Shown piece by piece: positions 16,596-24,890 of a stretch of DNA of 64,000 bases. Position numbers and translations under genes: made by a program. The stretch lies in contig JAEZGM010000019.1 in assembly GCA_023416955.1 (NCBI GenBank), forward strand, positions 62,001 to 126,000. Reading direction: 5' to 3'. This DNA comes from Bacillota bacterium (lineage in GTDB: Bacteria > Bacillota > Clostridia > Oscillospirales > Acutalibacteraceae). Every line of letters starts with the position of its first letter. Position 1 is the stretch's first letter. The notes below the pieces were generated by a model. That model saw nothing but the letters and a program-made list of their open reading frames with translations, searched no databases and had not been told where the DNA came from.

Positions 16596-17464
16596 TGGCT
16601 GTTTCTGTCATTTCAGTACTGGCTTACCTGATTCTCGGCCCGTTGGCCGGCGGGCTGCTGGCCGGAGTAGACCGCAAGATTACCGCGAGGATGCAGGGGC
16701 GCAAGGGCCCTTCCGTATTTCAGCCTTTTTACGACTTATACAAACTGTTTAATAAGCAGGCGGTTGTGGTCAACAATGTGCAGGATTTTCTGGTTTGCGG
16801 CTTCCTGATTTTTATTGTGTTTACGGGCTGCGTCTTTTTCTCAGGCGGCGATCTGCTGCTGGATTTCTTCGCACTGACACTCTCGGAAATGTTCTTCATT
16901 ATGTCGGCGTTTTCCGCGAGCTCCCCTTACAGCTCCATGGGCGCGCAGCGTGAACTGATGCAGATGATGGCCTATGAACCGATGGTACTGTTGGTCGGCA
17001 TCGGATTTTACCTTGTCACAGGCAGCTTTTCGGTCAGCGACATTATTCAATACAGCAAAGTGCCAGCGGTCGTTTCTATGCCCGGTATTTTCATCGGATT
17101 CCTATGGGTGCTGGTCATTAAATTCCGCAAGTCGCCGTTTGACCTCAGCACCACGCACCACGCGCATCAGGAAATGGTGAAGGGGCTTACCACCGAGCTT
17201 TCGGGCAATATTCTGGCGCTGGTTGAGCTTTCCCACTGGTACGAAAACATATTTCTGTTGGGCATTGTCGGGCTGTTCTTCGTCACTTCGGACTGGTGGA
17301 GCTTGCTGATCGCAGTCGCCGTGTGCCTGATTTCCTACTTCTCTGAAATTTTGACGGATAATATATTCCCCCGCGTTAAATGGGAGTTTATGCTGAAAAC
17401 CACATGGGCAATTACGCTGATTGCGGGGATTATCAATCTGATGATTCTTACACTAATCAAATAG
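16595..17464 (+). CDS. echB: Ech hydrogenase subunit B (NuoH-like)
   Basis: This 289-residue membrane subunit belongs to the NuoH/NADH-dehydrogenase-1 family and forms the link between membrane arm and catalytic arm. Typical NuoH segments are DRKITARMQGRKGPS near residue 27, AFSASSPYSSMGAQRELMQMMAYEP near 105 (position only), and the loop FDLSTTHHAHQEMVKG. The ATG overlaps the echA stop in TGATG. Length is normal. Confidence 0.94.
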   Translation: MAVSVISVLAYLILGPLAGGLLAGVDRKITARMQGRKGPSVFQPFYDLYKLFNKQAVVVNNVQDFLVCGFLIFIVFTGCVFFSGGDLLLDFFALTLSEMFFIMSAFSASSPYSSMGAQRELMQMMAYEPMVLLVGIGFYLVTGSFSVSDIIQYSKVPAVVSMPGIFIGFLWVLVIKFRKSPFDLSTTHHAHQEMVKGLTTELSGNILALVELSHWYENIFLLGIVGLFFVTSDWWSLLIAVAVCLISYFSEILTDNIFPRVKWEFMLKTTWAITLIAGIINLMILTLIK

Positions 17465-17477
17465 GAGGCGAACATTC

Positions 17478-17918
17478 ATGTTAAAGGTATCCAAATCGCC
17501 GTGGCTTTTGCATTATGACGGTTCAAGCTGCAACGGCTGTGACATTGAAGTGCTGGCCTGCCTGACGCCGGTTTACGATGTGGAACGACTGGGTGTGATT
17601 AATACCGGCAACCCCAAGCATGCCGATATTTTTCTGATTACGGGGGGCATCAACAGCCAGAACGAGCCCGTGGTACGGCAGATTTACGAGCAGATGCCGA
17701 ATCCGAAGGTTGTGGTTGCGGTCGGAATCTGTGCGTGCAACGGCGGGATTTTCAAGGAGTGCTACAACATTCTCGGCGGCGTTGACACAGTGCTTCCGGT
17801 GGATATTTACGTGCCGGGCTGCGCCGCGCGGCCGGAAGCTATTATGGACGGCGTTGTTCAGGCGGTCGCGCTGCTGGACGAAAAGCGCAAAACAATGGGG
17901 AAGGATGAATTGCAATGA
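17478..17918 (+). CDS. echC: Ech [NiFe] hydrogenase small subunit C
   Basis: This 146-residue subunit holds the proximal [4Fe-4S] cluster. The cysteines are C18 and C21 (SSCNGCD), C85 (GIC) and C115 (PGCAARPE). Homologous to NuoB and group 4 hydrogenase small subunits, it lacks the extra cluster domain and the Tat signal of uptake enzymes, so it acts at the cytoplasmic face. The RBS AGGAGG lies in the 13-base gap after echB. Confidence 0.95.
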   Translation: MLKVSKSPWLLHYDGSSCNGCDIEVLACLTPVYDVERLGVINTGNPKHADIFLITGGINSQNEPVVRQIYEQMPNPKVVVAVGICACNGGIFKECYNILGGVDTVLPVDIYVPGCAARPEAIMDGVVQAVALLDEKRKTMGKDELQ

Positions 17919-18253
17919 CGAGCGGCGAGATCATAAACATTGACGCGGGCGATCTGGTGTCAAAAGCCCTGGAAATGCAGCATGAGGGTTACCGCCTTGT
18001 GCAGATCTGTGCAACCACGCTGAAGGAGGGCGGCTATGAGCTGAACTACTCCTTCGCGATGGATTACAACATGGTGAATTTACGGATTACAATTGCGAAA
18101 GATGCAGAAATTTTCAGCATCAGCCATATTTTTGAACCGGCATTTTTGTACGAAAATGAAATTGTGGATTTGTTCGGCGTAAGGATCAATTTAATCAATA
18201 AAGATTATAAGGGTAATTTGTATCGCATCGAAGCGAAAACACCCTTTCAATAA
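17915..18253 (+). CDS. echD: Ech hydrogenase subunit D (NuoC-like)
   Basis: This 112-residue subunit is related to NuoC. The C-terminal signature AFLYENEIVDLFGVRI is the Ech counterpart of the NuoC ERE-x2-DhhGhxF motif. It overlaps echC by four bases (ATGA) and packs against the small and large subunits as a structural component. Confidence 0.92.
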   Translation: MTSGEIINIDAGDLVSKALEMQHEGYRLVQICATTLKEGGYELNYSFAMDYNMVNLRITIAKDAEIFSISHIFEPAFLYENEIVDLFGVRINLINKDYKGNLYRIEAKTPFQ

Positions 18254-18268
18254 AGGAGGACTGCACCG

Positions 18269-19348
18269 ATGTCTACCCGAAGCGTAGTGCCTTTTGGACC
18301 GCAGCACCCGGTTCTGCCGGAGCCGATTCACCTTGACCTTGTGTTAGAAGACGAAAAAGTGGTGGAGGCAATTCCGTCCATCGGTTTTGTACACCGCGGG
18401 CTGGAAAAGCTTGTGGAAAAAAAGGACTTTAATGAATATGTTTATGTCGCGGAGCGTATCTGCGGAATTTGCAGCTTTATGCACGGCATGGGTTACTGCG
18501 AGTCCGTCGAGCACATTATGGATGTAGAGGTGCCCGAGCGCGCAAAGTATTTGCGCACGATCTGGTGCGAAATGTCGCGCGTACACAGCCATCTTTTGTG
18601 GCTGGGCCTTCTTGCGGACGCCTTTGGCTTTGAAAGCCTGTTCATGCAGTGCTGGCGACTGCGTGAAAAAATACTGGATATGTTTGAGTATTCCACCGGC
18701 GGGCGGGTAATTTTTTCCGTCAACAAGATCGGCGGGCAGCGCAAGGATATGCCAAACGACATGCTCCGTGATTTCGTCGCGATGTTCGACGATATGGAAA
18801 AAGAGCTGCGCGAAATTTCAAAGGTGTTTTTAAGCGATTACACCGTGAATTCCCGTCTGCGCGACGTCGGATTTCTGACAAAGCAGCAGGCGCACGACCT
18901 TGGCGCGGTCGGCCCGTTCATGCGCGCAAGCGGCATTGCGCTCGACACCCGCAAGCTGGGTTACGCCGCGTATTCCAATATCGATTTTGAGCCGATTACC
19001 AGCGATGTGGGTGACAGCTACGCCCGCACCGATGTGCGTATCCGCGAGATTTTCCAGTCGTTTGACATGATCCGTCAGGCGGTTGAAAAAATCCCGGACG
19101 GCGAAGTTGCGGTGCCGGTGAAGGGCTTTCCCGGCGGGGAATACTTTATGCGCGTGGAGCAGCCGCGCGGCGAAGCAATGTATTATGTAAAGGCAAACGG
19201 GACGAAATTTCTTGACCGTGTACGCGTGCGTACCCCAACGTTTGCAAACCTGCCGAGCATGATCGAAACGCTGAAGGGCTGCCAGCTTGCCGACGTTCCA
19301 ATCCTGATTCTTACGATTGACCCGTGCATCAGCTGCACCGAAAGGTAG
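18269..19348 (+). CDS. echE: Ech [NiFe] hydrogenase large subunit E
   Basis: This catalytic subunit reduces protons to H2 with electrons from ferredoxin. The nickel ligands are C65 and C68 in RICGICSFMHG, and C353 and C356 in DPCISCTER. The protein ends directly after TER, so there is no C-terminal extension to cleave, as in other Ech and CooH large subunits. Its 359 residues and homology to NuoD fit the family. An RBS AAAGGAGG lies in the 15-base gap after echD. Confidence 0.96.
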   Translation: MSTRSVVPFGPQHPVLPEPIHLDLVLEDEKVVEAIPSIGFVHRGLEKLVEKKDFNEYVYVAERICGICSFMHGMGYCESVEHIMDVEVPERAKYLRTIWCEMSRVHSHLLWLGLLADAFGFESLFMQCWRLREKILDMFEYSTGGRVIFSVNKIGGQRKDMPNDMLRDFVAMFDDMEKELREISKVFLSDYTVNSRLRDVGFLTKQQAHDLGAVGPFMRASGIALDTRKLGYAAYSNIDFEPITSDVGDSYARTDVRIREIFQSFDMIRQAVEKIPDGEVAVPVKGFPGGEYFMRVEQPRGEAMYYVKANGTKFLDRVRVRTPTFANLPSMIETLKGCQLADVPILILTIDPCISCTER

Positions 19349-19358
19349 GGGATTCGCT

Positions 19359-19739
19359 GTGAATATCATGTCGTTTACCAAAATCGCAATGAAAAATCTG
19401 TTTTCCGCGCCCGCAACCCGCAACTACCCGGCAGAGCCCCGGCAGTACCCGGAGCGTACGCGCGGACATATTGAGATTGATATGAATACCTGCATACTGT
19501 GCGGGCTTTGCGCAAAGAAATGCCCCGCGGGCGCGATTGCGGTTGACCGTGCCGGAGGAAGCTGGGCGATTGAACGGTTCGGCTGCATTCAGTGCAACAG
19601 CTGTGTGGAGTCCTGCCCGAAAAAGAGCCTCAGCATGGCGCAAACCTATACGCAGCCGGCCGGGCAGAAGAAAACAGACACTTATTTGAAGCCCGTGGAA
19701 CCGCCCAAGGCGGCCTCGGAGGAAGAAAAAGGAGCTTAA
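19359..19739 (+). CDS. echF: Ech hydrogenase ferredoxin-like subunit F
   Basis: This 126-residue subunit has two [4Fe-4S] motifs: CILCGLCAKKCP (C45, C48, C51, C55) and CIQCNSCVESCP (C76, C79, C82, C86). It passes electrons from soluble ferredoxin to EchC. The start is GTG 19359, seven bases after AGGTAGGGG; an upstream in-frame ATG inside echE has no RBS. It closes the structural gene set, and hypA follows two bases later. Confidence 0.92.
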   Translation: MNIMSFTKIAMKNLFSAPATRNYPAEPRQYPERTRGHIEIDMNTCILCGLCAKKCPAGAIAVDRAGGSWAIERFGCIQCNSCVESCPKKSLSMAQTYTQPAGQKKTDTYLKPVEPPKAASEEEKGA

Positions 19740-19741
19740 TT

Positions 19742-20083
19742 ATGCACGACTATCATGAGGCGATGCACATTATAGAATACGCGACCGAACAGGCAAAAAA
19801 AGAACAGAAGGAAAAGGTGAGCAAGGTGTATCTCGTCATCGGCGAGAGCTCCAGCTACTCCGCCGACAGTATCCGTATGTATCTGGAGCAGAACTGGGAA
19901 GGCACCGTGTGCGAGGGTGCGGAACTGGTGGTACGCCCAGTGAAGGCGCAGCTGCGCTGCCCTTCCTGCGGTAAACTGTTTGACCGCGTTCCGTTCCATT
20001 ACAATTGCCCGGACTGCGGTACGGAGGGTGAACCCAGCGAGATCGGAAAAGAAATGGAAATCGAGCGTGTAGAGTTTGCATGA
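19742..20083 (+). CDS. hypA: Hydrogenase nickel chaperone HypA
   Basis: HypA delivers nickel to the large subunit precursor. The 113-residue protein keeps the nickel-binding His2 (MHDYHEAM; most homologues start MHE) and the zinc-finger cysteines C73, C76, C89 and C92. The true start is ATG 19742 behind AAGGAG. Its stop overlaps the hypF ATG. No hypB follows in this cluster, so nickel insertion relies on HypA alone or on a HypB elsewhere. Confidence 0.9.
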   Translation: MHDYHEAMHIIEYATEQAKKEQKEKVSKVYLVIGESSSYSADSIRMYLEQNWEGTVCEGAELVVRPVKAQLRCPSCGKLFDRVPFHYNCPDCGTEGEPSEIGKEMEIERVEFA

Positions 20084-22320
20084 CGAAATCCATTCTGGTG
20101 CTTGGCGTGGTACAGGGGGTCGGTTTCCGTCCGTTTGTGGCGCGGCTGGCGGAGGAGCTGGGCATTTCCGGTACCGTCAGAAATAACAACGGAATTGTGG
20201 AAATTACCGCGCAGGGCGAAGATGGGGCAATGGGGGAATTCCTTTGCTGCCTGAAATCCCGGCAGCCGCCGGGCGCGGACGTGGCGCAGGTGCTGGAGCA
20301 GCCTGTGCCGGAAAAGCGATTTGACAGGTTCAGTATTATTGCGAGCGCGGCGGACAGCGGGGAAACACCGCTGATTCCGCCCGACCTGCCCATTTGCGAA
20401 GACTGTCTGCGTGAGCTGAACGACCTCGCCGACCGGCGGTACGGATATCCCTTTATCAGTTGCGTGGCATGCGGGCCGCGCTACAGCATTCTGGAAAGCC
20501 TGCCGTATGACCGCTGCAATATTACCATGCAGGATTTTCCGATGTGCCCGGAATGTGAAACGGAGTATGCCACCGAAACGCGCCGCCGCCACGCACAGAC
20601 GATTTCCTGCCATGACTGCGGTCCGCAGCTGATTTTTCAGAGCAAAGGCTGCGTGTATCACAGGGAAGAAGCGCTCGTAAGGGGCATAGAAATGCTCCGT
20701 TCCGGCGCGGTGCTGGCGCTGAAGGGCATCGGGGGTTACCAGCTTGCCACTCTTCCGACCGACGCGGCGGCAGTGGAGCGGCTGCGCCGCTTTAAGCGGC
20801 GCGACAAAAAGCCGTTTGCGGTGATGTTCCCTTCCATGCAGTCCGTGCGCGCGGTCTGCGCGGTCAGCAAAGAGGAAGCGGATTTGCTGCAATCCGCCGC
20901 GAGACCGATCGTATTGCTGAATCAAACAAGCAAGCCTTTTTGCGATGCGGTGAGCAGCGAAAGCCGGTTTTTGGGTGCGTTTCTGCCGTATACCGGTCTG
21001 CATCAGCAGCTGACTGACGCTTGTGGTCCGTTGGTGATGACGAGCGCAAACCTTACGAATGAACCGATACTGATTCATGATGAAGATTTGCTCATGTTGG
21101 AAGAGAAATCGGACTGCCTGGACGGCGTTCTGTACCATACCCGGCGCATTGTGGCACCGCTCGACGACTCCGTTGCACGGGTGATTTGCGGAAAGCCGCA
21201 GCTTATTCGCCGCAGCCGAGGCTATGTGCCTACGCCGCTCTTTTTGGAGCATCGCGCACAGCGCCCGGTATTTGCGGCGGGGGGCGACCTGAAGGCCTGT
21301 TTTTGCCTGATGAGCGGCGACCGCGCGTATCTCAGCCAGTATTTCGGCGATATGGAAGAGTACGAAGTGACACGGGCGTATCGCGCCGGCGCTGACCGCA
21401 TGGAGCGGCTATTTCGTGTGGAGCCGGTGCTTGCCGCCTGTGACCTGCACCCCGGCTACCAAACGGGCAGGCTTGCGGAGCAGTCGGGCCTGCCGCTGGT
21501 GCGGATTCAGCACCATCATGCCCATATTGCCTCCGTCATGGCGGAGCACCGGCTGAACAGCTGTATCGGCGCGGCGTTTGACGGAACGGGATATGGGACG
21601 GACGGCGCGGTGTGGGGCGGTGAATTTCTGCTTTGCCGAGGCGCAAAAATGGAGCGCGCGGCGCATTTAAGCTACGTCCCGCTCTGCGGCGGCGACACAG
21701 CTGCAAAGGACGCGGAGCTGACCGCGCTGTGCTACCTGCTGGCGGCGGGGATTCCCACGGAGAATCCCCGTGCCGCGCTGGTAAAAGCCGCGCTGGAAAA
21801 CCGGGTCAACACAAGCGAAAGCTCCAGCATGGGGCGTTTGTTTGACGCGGTCAGCGCAATCCTGCACATTCGCGCAGTGAATACCTATGAGGGCGAGTGT
21901 GCCATTGCGCTCGAAAACACCGCAGCCGCCGCGCAGGCGAACGGAATTGAGCCGTATCCGCTCCAATTTGAAATCACATCGGAATGCGGTATGATAGAAT
22001 TGGATCAGGTCGGGCTTTTACGCCGGATTTACGATGCGTTTGCGGCGGGGACATCGGCGGAAAGCCTTGCGCTGGGGTTTCATCTGGCTGTGGCGCGCGC
22101 AGTGTGCAATGTGTTCCGTGCGGTGTGTGACAACAGCGGCGAACATACGGCTGCGCTCAGCGGCGGTGTGTTTTCAAACCGCCTCCTGACGGAGGAATGC
22201 GTGAAATTGTTGGAAACGGCGGGATTCGAGGTTTATCTGAATTCCGCCGTGCCCTGCGGCGACAGCGGCATCTGCCTTGGGCAGGCGTGGCTGGCGGCGC
22301 AAAGCGACAGTTCTGATTGA
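20080..22320 (+). CDS. hypF: Carbamoyltransferase HypF
   Basis: HypF makes thiocarbamoyl-HypE, the source of the active-site cyanide ligands. The 746 residues show, in order, an acylphosphatase domain (VQGVGFRPFV, residues 10-19), two zinc fingers (CEDC...CVAC, CPEC...CHDC), a YrdC-like domain (from about 205), and a Kae1-like carbamoyltransferase domain with HHHAHIASVMAEH. Length is typical. It is coupled to hypA by ATGA overlap. A MITE interrupts the spacing to hypC. Confidence 0.96.
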   Translation: MTKSILVLGVVQGVGFRPFVARLAEELGISGTVRNNNGIVEITAQGEDGAMGEFLCCLKSRQPPGADVAQVLEQPVPEKRFDRFSIIASAADSGETPLIPPDLPICEDCLRELNDLADRRYGYPFISCVACGPRYSILESLPYDRCNITMQDFPMCPECETEYATETRRRHAQTISCHDCGPQLIFQSKGCVYHREEALVRGIEMLRSGAVLALKGIGGYQLATLPTDAAAVERLRRFKRRDKKPFAVMFPSMQSVRAVCAVSKEEADLLQSAARPIVLLNQTSKPFCDAVSSESRFLGAFLPYTGLHQQLTDACGPLVMTSANLTNEPILIHDEDLLMLEEKSDCLDGVLYHTRRIVAPLDDSVARVICGKPQLIRRSRGYVPTPLFLEHRAQRPVFAAGGDLKACFCLMSGDRAYLSQYFGDMEEYEVTRAYRAGADRMERLFRVEPVLAACDLHPGYQTGRLAEQSGLPLVRIQHHHAHIASVMAEHRLNSCIGAAFDGTGYGTDGAVWGGEFLLCRGAKMERAAHLSYVPLCGGDTAAKDAELTALCYLLAAGIPTENPRAALVKAALENRVNTSESSSMGRLFDAVSAILHIRAVNTYEGECAIALENTAAAAQANGIEPYPLQFEITSECGMIELDQVGLLRRIYDAFAAGTSAESLALGFHLAVARAVCNVFRAVCDNSGEHTAALSGGVFSNRLLTEECVKLLETAGFEVYLNSAVPCGDSGICLGQAWLAAQSDSSD

Positions 22321-22374
22321 ACGAAACGGATACGGGACTGTTTTGTTCTCAATATGGGGAGTATTCGATAAAAT

Positions 22375-22495
22375 TCAGACCTTGTTTATAGATTGTAAGT
22401 CAATTGCGAATCGCTAAAATAATGAGATTGAGTAGTCAAACGAGCCAAGTTTACTCGTGAGAAGAAAAAATTGTTTTTTTATAAACAAGACCTAG
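22375..22495. mobile_element. Second, shorter MITE copy inside the hyp operon
   Basis: The right end ATAAACAAGACCTAG (22481-22495) matches the right end of the 9894-10059 element in 14 of 15 bases. The left end AGACCTTGTTTATAG is its imperfect inverted partner. The inner ATTGTTTTTTT tract also resembles the first copy. The element lies in the 204-base hypF-hypC gap, ends 30 bases before hypC, and contains no gene. An AAGGAG after it serves hypC. Confidence 0.6.
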
Positions 22496-22524
22496 GTAAG
22501 CGTTTCAAAAAGGAGCAGAAAATT

Positions 22525-22737
22525 ATGTGCGTAGCAATGCCGGGAAAAGTGGTGCGTGTGAACGGAACAAAGGCCGAGGTGGATTTCAGCGGAAATCTGG
22601 TTCGGGCGGAGGCCGGTTTGGTAAAGGTAAAACCGGGCGATTATGTGCTGGTACACGCGGGCTGCATATTGCAGGTCATGTCGGAAGAGGAAGGAACCAG
22701 CCTGATGGATTTATTTGCGGAGCTTGAAAGCCTATGA
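22525..22737 (+). CDS. hypC: Hydrogenase maturation chaperone HypC
   Basis: This 70-residue HypC/HupF chaperone works with HypD on Fe(CN)2CO assembly and carries it to the large subunit. It starts MCVAMPGKVV with the essential Cys2. The start is ATG 22525, ten bases after AAGGAG. An in-frame extension back into the MITE is artefactual because HypC must begin MC. The stop overlaps hypD (ATGA). Confidence 0.94.
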   Translation: MCVAMPGKVVRVNGTKAEVDFSGNLVRAEAGLVKVKPGDYVLVHAGCILQVMSEEEGTSLMDLFAELESL

Positions 22738-23768
22738 GCGGCTTTCAGTCTTATTTGCAGGAATACGACGGCGAGCCCGTACGGCTGATGGAAGTGTGCG
22801 GTACACACACGGCGGAGATTTCACGCAGCGGAATCGTAAGCGTGCTGTCTCCGAAAATTCAGTTGATTTCCGGCCCCGGCTGCCCGGTGTGCGTGACTGT
22901 CACAGCCTACATTGACCGTCTCGTGGAGTTGGCGCTTACACCGGGAACGGTGGTCGTTTCTTTCGGCGACCTGCTGCGCGTGAAGGGAAGCAGTCAAAGT
23001 CTGAACGACGCGAAGGCGCTGGGCGGTGCGGTGCGTATGGTGTATTCACCGATGGACGCCTTGAAGCTTGCTGCTGACGAACCGGACAAAGTCTTTGTGT
23101 TTGCGGCGGTCGGTTTTGAAACCACCGCACCGGTATACGCGCTGCTTTTGGAGCAGGCAATACGGAGCGATATTCAGAATATCAGGCTTTTGACTTCGCT
23201 CAAAACAATGCCGCCCGTTATTGACTGGGTCTGCGCGAATCAGGGCGGCATTGACGGCTTTCTTGCCCCGGGTCATGTGAGCGTGATTACGGGAATTGGA
23301 ATTTTCCGTCCGCTTGCGCGCAGATATTCGATTCCGTTTGCGGTTTCCGGCTTTGAGCCGGAACAGATTCTGCTTTCGATTTACGCGCTGGTCAAACGGC
23401 GCGGCAAGGGGGAAGTGATGAACCTGTACCCCGGCGCGGTGAAGGACGGGGGCAACGAAGCGGCACAGGAGGCGGTTGCGCGTTATTTTACCCCCTGTGA
23501 CGCGTCCTGGCGCGGAATGGGAATGATCGCGCAGTCCGGGATTTGCCTGAAACCGGAATATACGCGTTTTGACGCGGGCAGCGCCGAGCTGACACAGGAT
23601 CACGTTGCCAATTCGGCCTGTGGCTGCGCAAAGGTGCTGACCGGGGCAATCAGTCCGCGTCAGTGCCCGCTGTTCGGTACTGCCTGCGATCCGCAGTCGC
23701 CGCAAGGCGCGTGTATGGTGTCTACAGAGGGCAGTTGTTATCAGTATTATGTAAACAAACGCGCTTGA
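22734..23768 (+). CDS. hypD: Hydrogenase maturation protein HypD
   Basis: HypD is the [4Fe-4S] scaffold where the Fe(CN)2CO unit is built. The 344 residues include MEVCGTHT near residue 20, GPGCPVCVT near 48, and GFETTAP near 125. C-terminal cluster cysteines lie in SACGCAKVL, CPLFGTAC and a final C-rich segment. The start overlaps the hypC stop. Length is normal. Confidence 0.96.
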   Translation: MSGFQSYLQEYDGEPVRLMEVCGTHTAEISRSGIVSVLSPKIQLISGPGCPVCVTVTAYIDRLVELALTPGTVVVSFGDLLRVKGSSQSLNDAKALGGAVRMVYSPMDALKLAADEPDKVFVFAAVGFETTAPVYALLLEQAIRSDIQNIRLLTSLKTMPPVIDWVCANQGGIDGFLAPGHVSVITGIGIFRPLARRYSIPFAVSGFEPEQILLSIYALVKRRGKGEVMNLYPGAVKDGGNEAAQEAVARYFTPCDASWRGMGMIAQSGICLKPEYTRFDAGSAELTQDHVANSACGCAKVLTGAISPRQCPLFGTACDPQSPQGACMVSTEGSCYQYYVNKRA

Positions 23769-23804
23769 TTTCAATTGGCGGCATCGGTTACGGGAGGATA
23801 CTCT

Positions 23805-24791
23805 ATGAAAATTACAATGGCGCACGGAAGCGGTGGAAAAGCCACTTCGGAGCTGATTCATCAGATATTTGCAAAACAGTTTCAGAACCCGGTTTTAGAC
23901 CGTATGGAGGATTCCGCGGTGGTGCCGGGCTCTTCGACTATCGCCATGACAACCGACAGCTTCGTGGTTACGCCGCTGGCTTTTCCGGGCGGTGATATCG
24001 GCCGGCTTTCCGTCTGCGGTACGGTGAACGATCTTTTGATGAGCGGCGCGGAGCCGAAATATCTGACCTGCGGTTTTATCATTGAGGAAGGCGCCGACAG
24101 CGGGGAACTGGAGCGCATCGCTTCTTCCATGGCTGAGACGGCGCGGGAGGCGGGCGTAATTCTTGTAGCGGGCGACACAAAGGTGATTGAGGGGAAGGGC
24201 GGCGTTTACATCAATACGGCGGGGGTCGGCTTTGTTCCGGAAGGCCGGAATGTCAGTGCGGCGCAGTGCCGTGCTGGTGACGTGGTGCTTGTTTCAGGAA
24301 ATCTGGGCGACCATCACGCCGCGATTTTAAGTTCCCGAATGGGAATAGAGAATCAAATTCAGAGCGACTGCGCGCCGCTGAATGAAATGGTCGGCGTCCT
24401 GTTTCAGAACGGAATCCATGTAAAGGCACTGCGAGACGTTACGCGTGGTGGACTTGCCACGGTGCTGAACGAATTCGCACAGGCTTCTTCCTGCTGCATT
24501 ACGTTAAATGAACGGGAAATTCCGGTTTCGGACGCGGTGAAAGGTTTCTGCGGAATTTTGGGGTTGGATCCGCTCTATATGGGAAACGAAGGAAAGCTGG
24601 TTGCCGTTGTGGAACGGCATGATGCGGAAAAAGCCCTTGCAGTGATACGCTCGGCGCGGTACGGCGGAAACGCCGCGCTCATCGGCAGCGTCTCGGGAGG
24701 AGAAGCCGGTACAGTGTTGGTGAAAACTGCGATCGGCGGCACAAGGATTGTAACGGAGCTGTACGGAGAGGGCCTTCCGAGAATCTGCTGA
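23805..24791 (+). CDS. hypE: Carbamoyl dehydratase HypE
   Basis: HypE dehydrates its C-terminal thiocarbamate to thiocyanate, the cyanide donor. The 328-residue PurM-like protein starts MKITMAHGSGGKAT and ends PRIC, with the modified cysteine as the last residue (C328). The start is ATG 23805 behind GGGAGG. It is the last gene of the hydrogenase block and is followed by a terminator. Confidence 0.96.
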   Translation: MKITMAHGSGGKATSELIHQIFAKQFQNPVLDRMEDSAVVPGSSTIAMTTDSFVVTPLAFPGGDIGRLSVCGTVNDLLMSGAEPKYLTCGFIIEEGADSGELERIASSMAETAREAGVILVAGDTKVIEGKGGVYINTAGVGFVPEGRNVSAAQCRAGDVVLVSGNLGDHHAAILSSRMGIENQIQSDCAPLNEMVGVLFQNGIHVKALRDVTRGGLATVLNEFAQASSCCITLNEREIPVSDAVKGFCGILGLDPLYMGNEGKLVAVVERHDAEKALAVIRSARYGGNAALIGSVSGGEAGTVLVKTAIGGTRIVTELYGEGLPRIC

Positions 24792-24847
24792 CTATAAATA
24801 TCAGAAGTGGCTGTTGCACAATGAATAAATATCCCAACTCGGCCAGA

Positions 24848-24890
24848 AAAATTGCTTGTGGATGTAATGATGACCCACAAGCAATTTTTT
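24848..24890. terminator. Bidirectional terminator between hypE and the ger operon
   Basis: AAAATTGCTTGTGG (24848-24861) pairs perfectly with CCACAAGCAATTTT (24875-24888), with T runs on both strands. It separates two convergent operons. Confidence 0.92.

Noticed and set aside
19999..21252. A 417-codon open frame on the minus strand
   Set aside because: It lies wholly opposite hypF, has no recognisable motif and reflects the codon bias of hypF.
22471..22524. N-terminal extension of hypC into the MITE
   Set aside because: HypC proteins begin MC with an essential Cys2; the ATG at 22525 has its own RBS.
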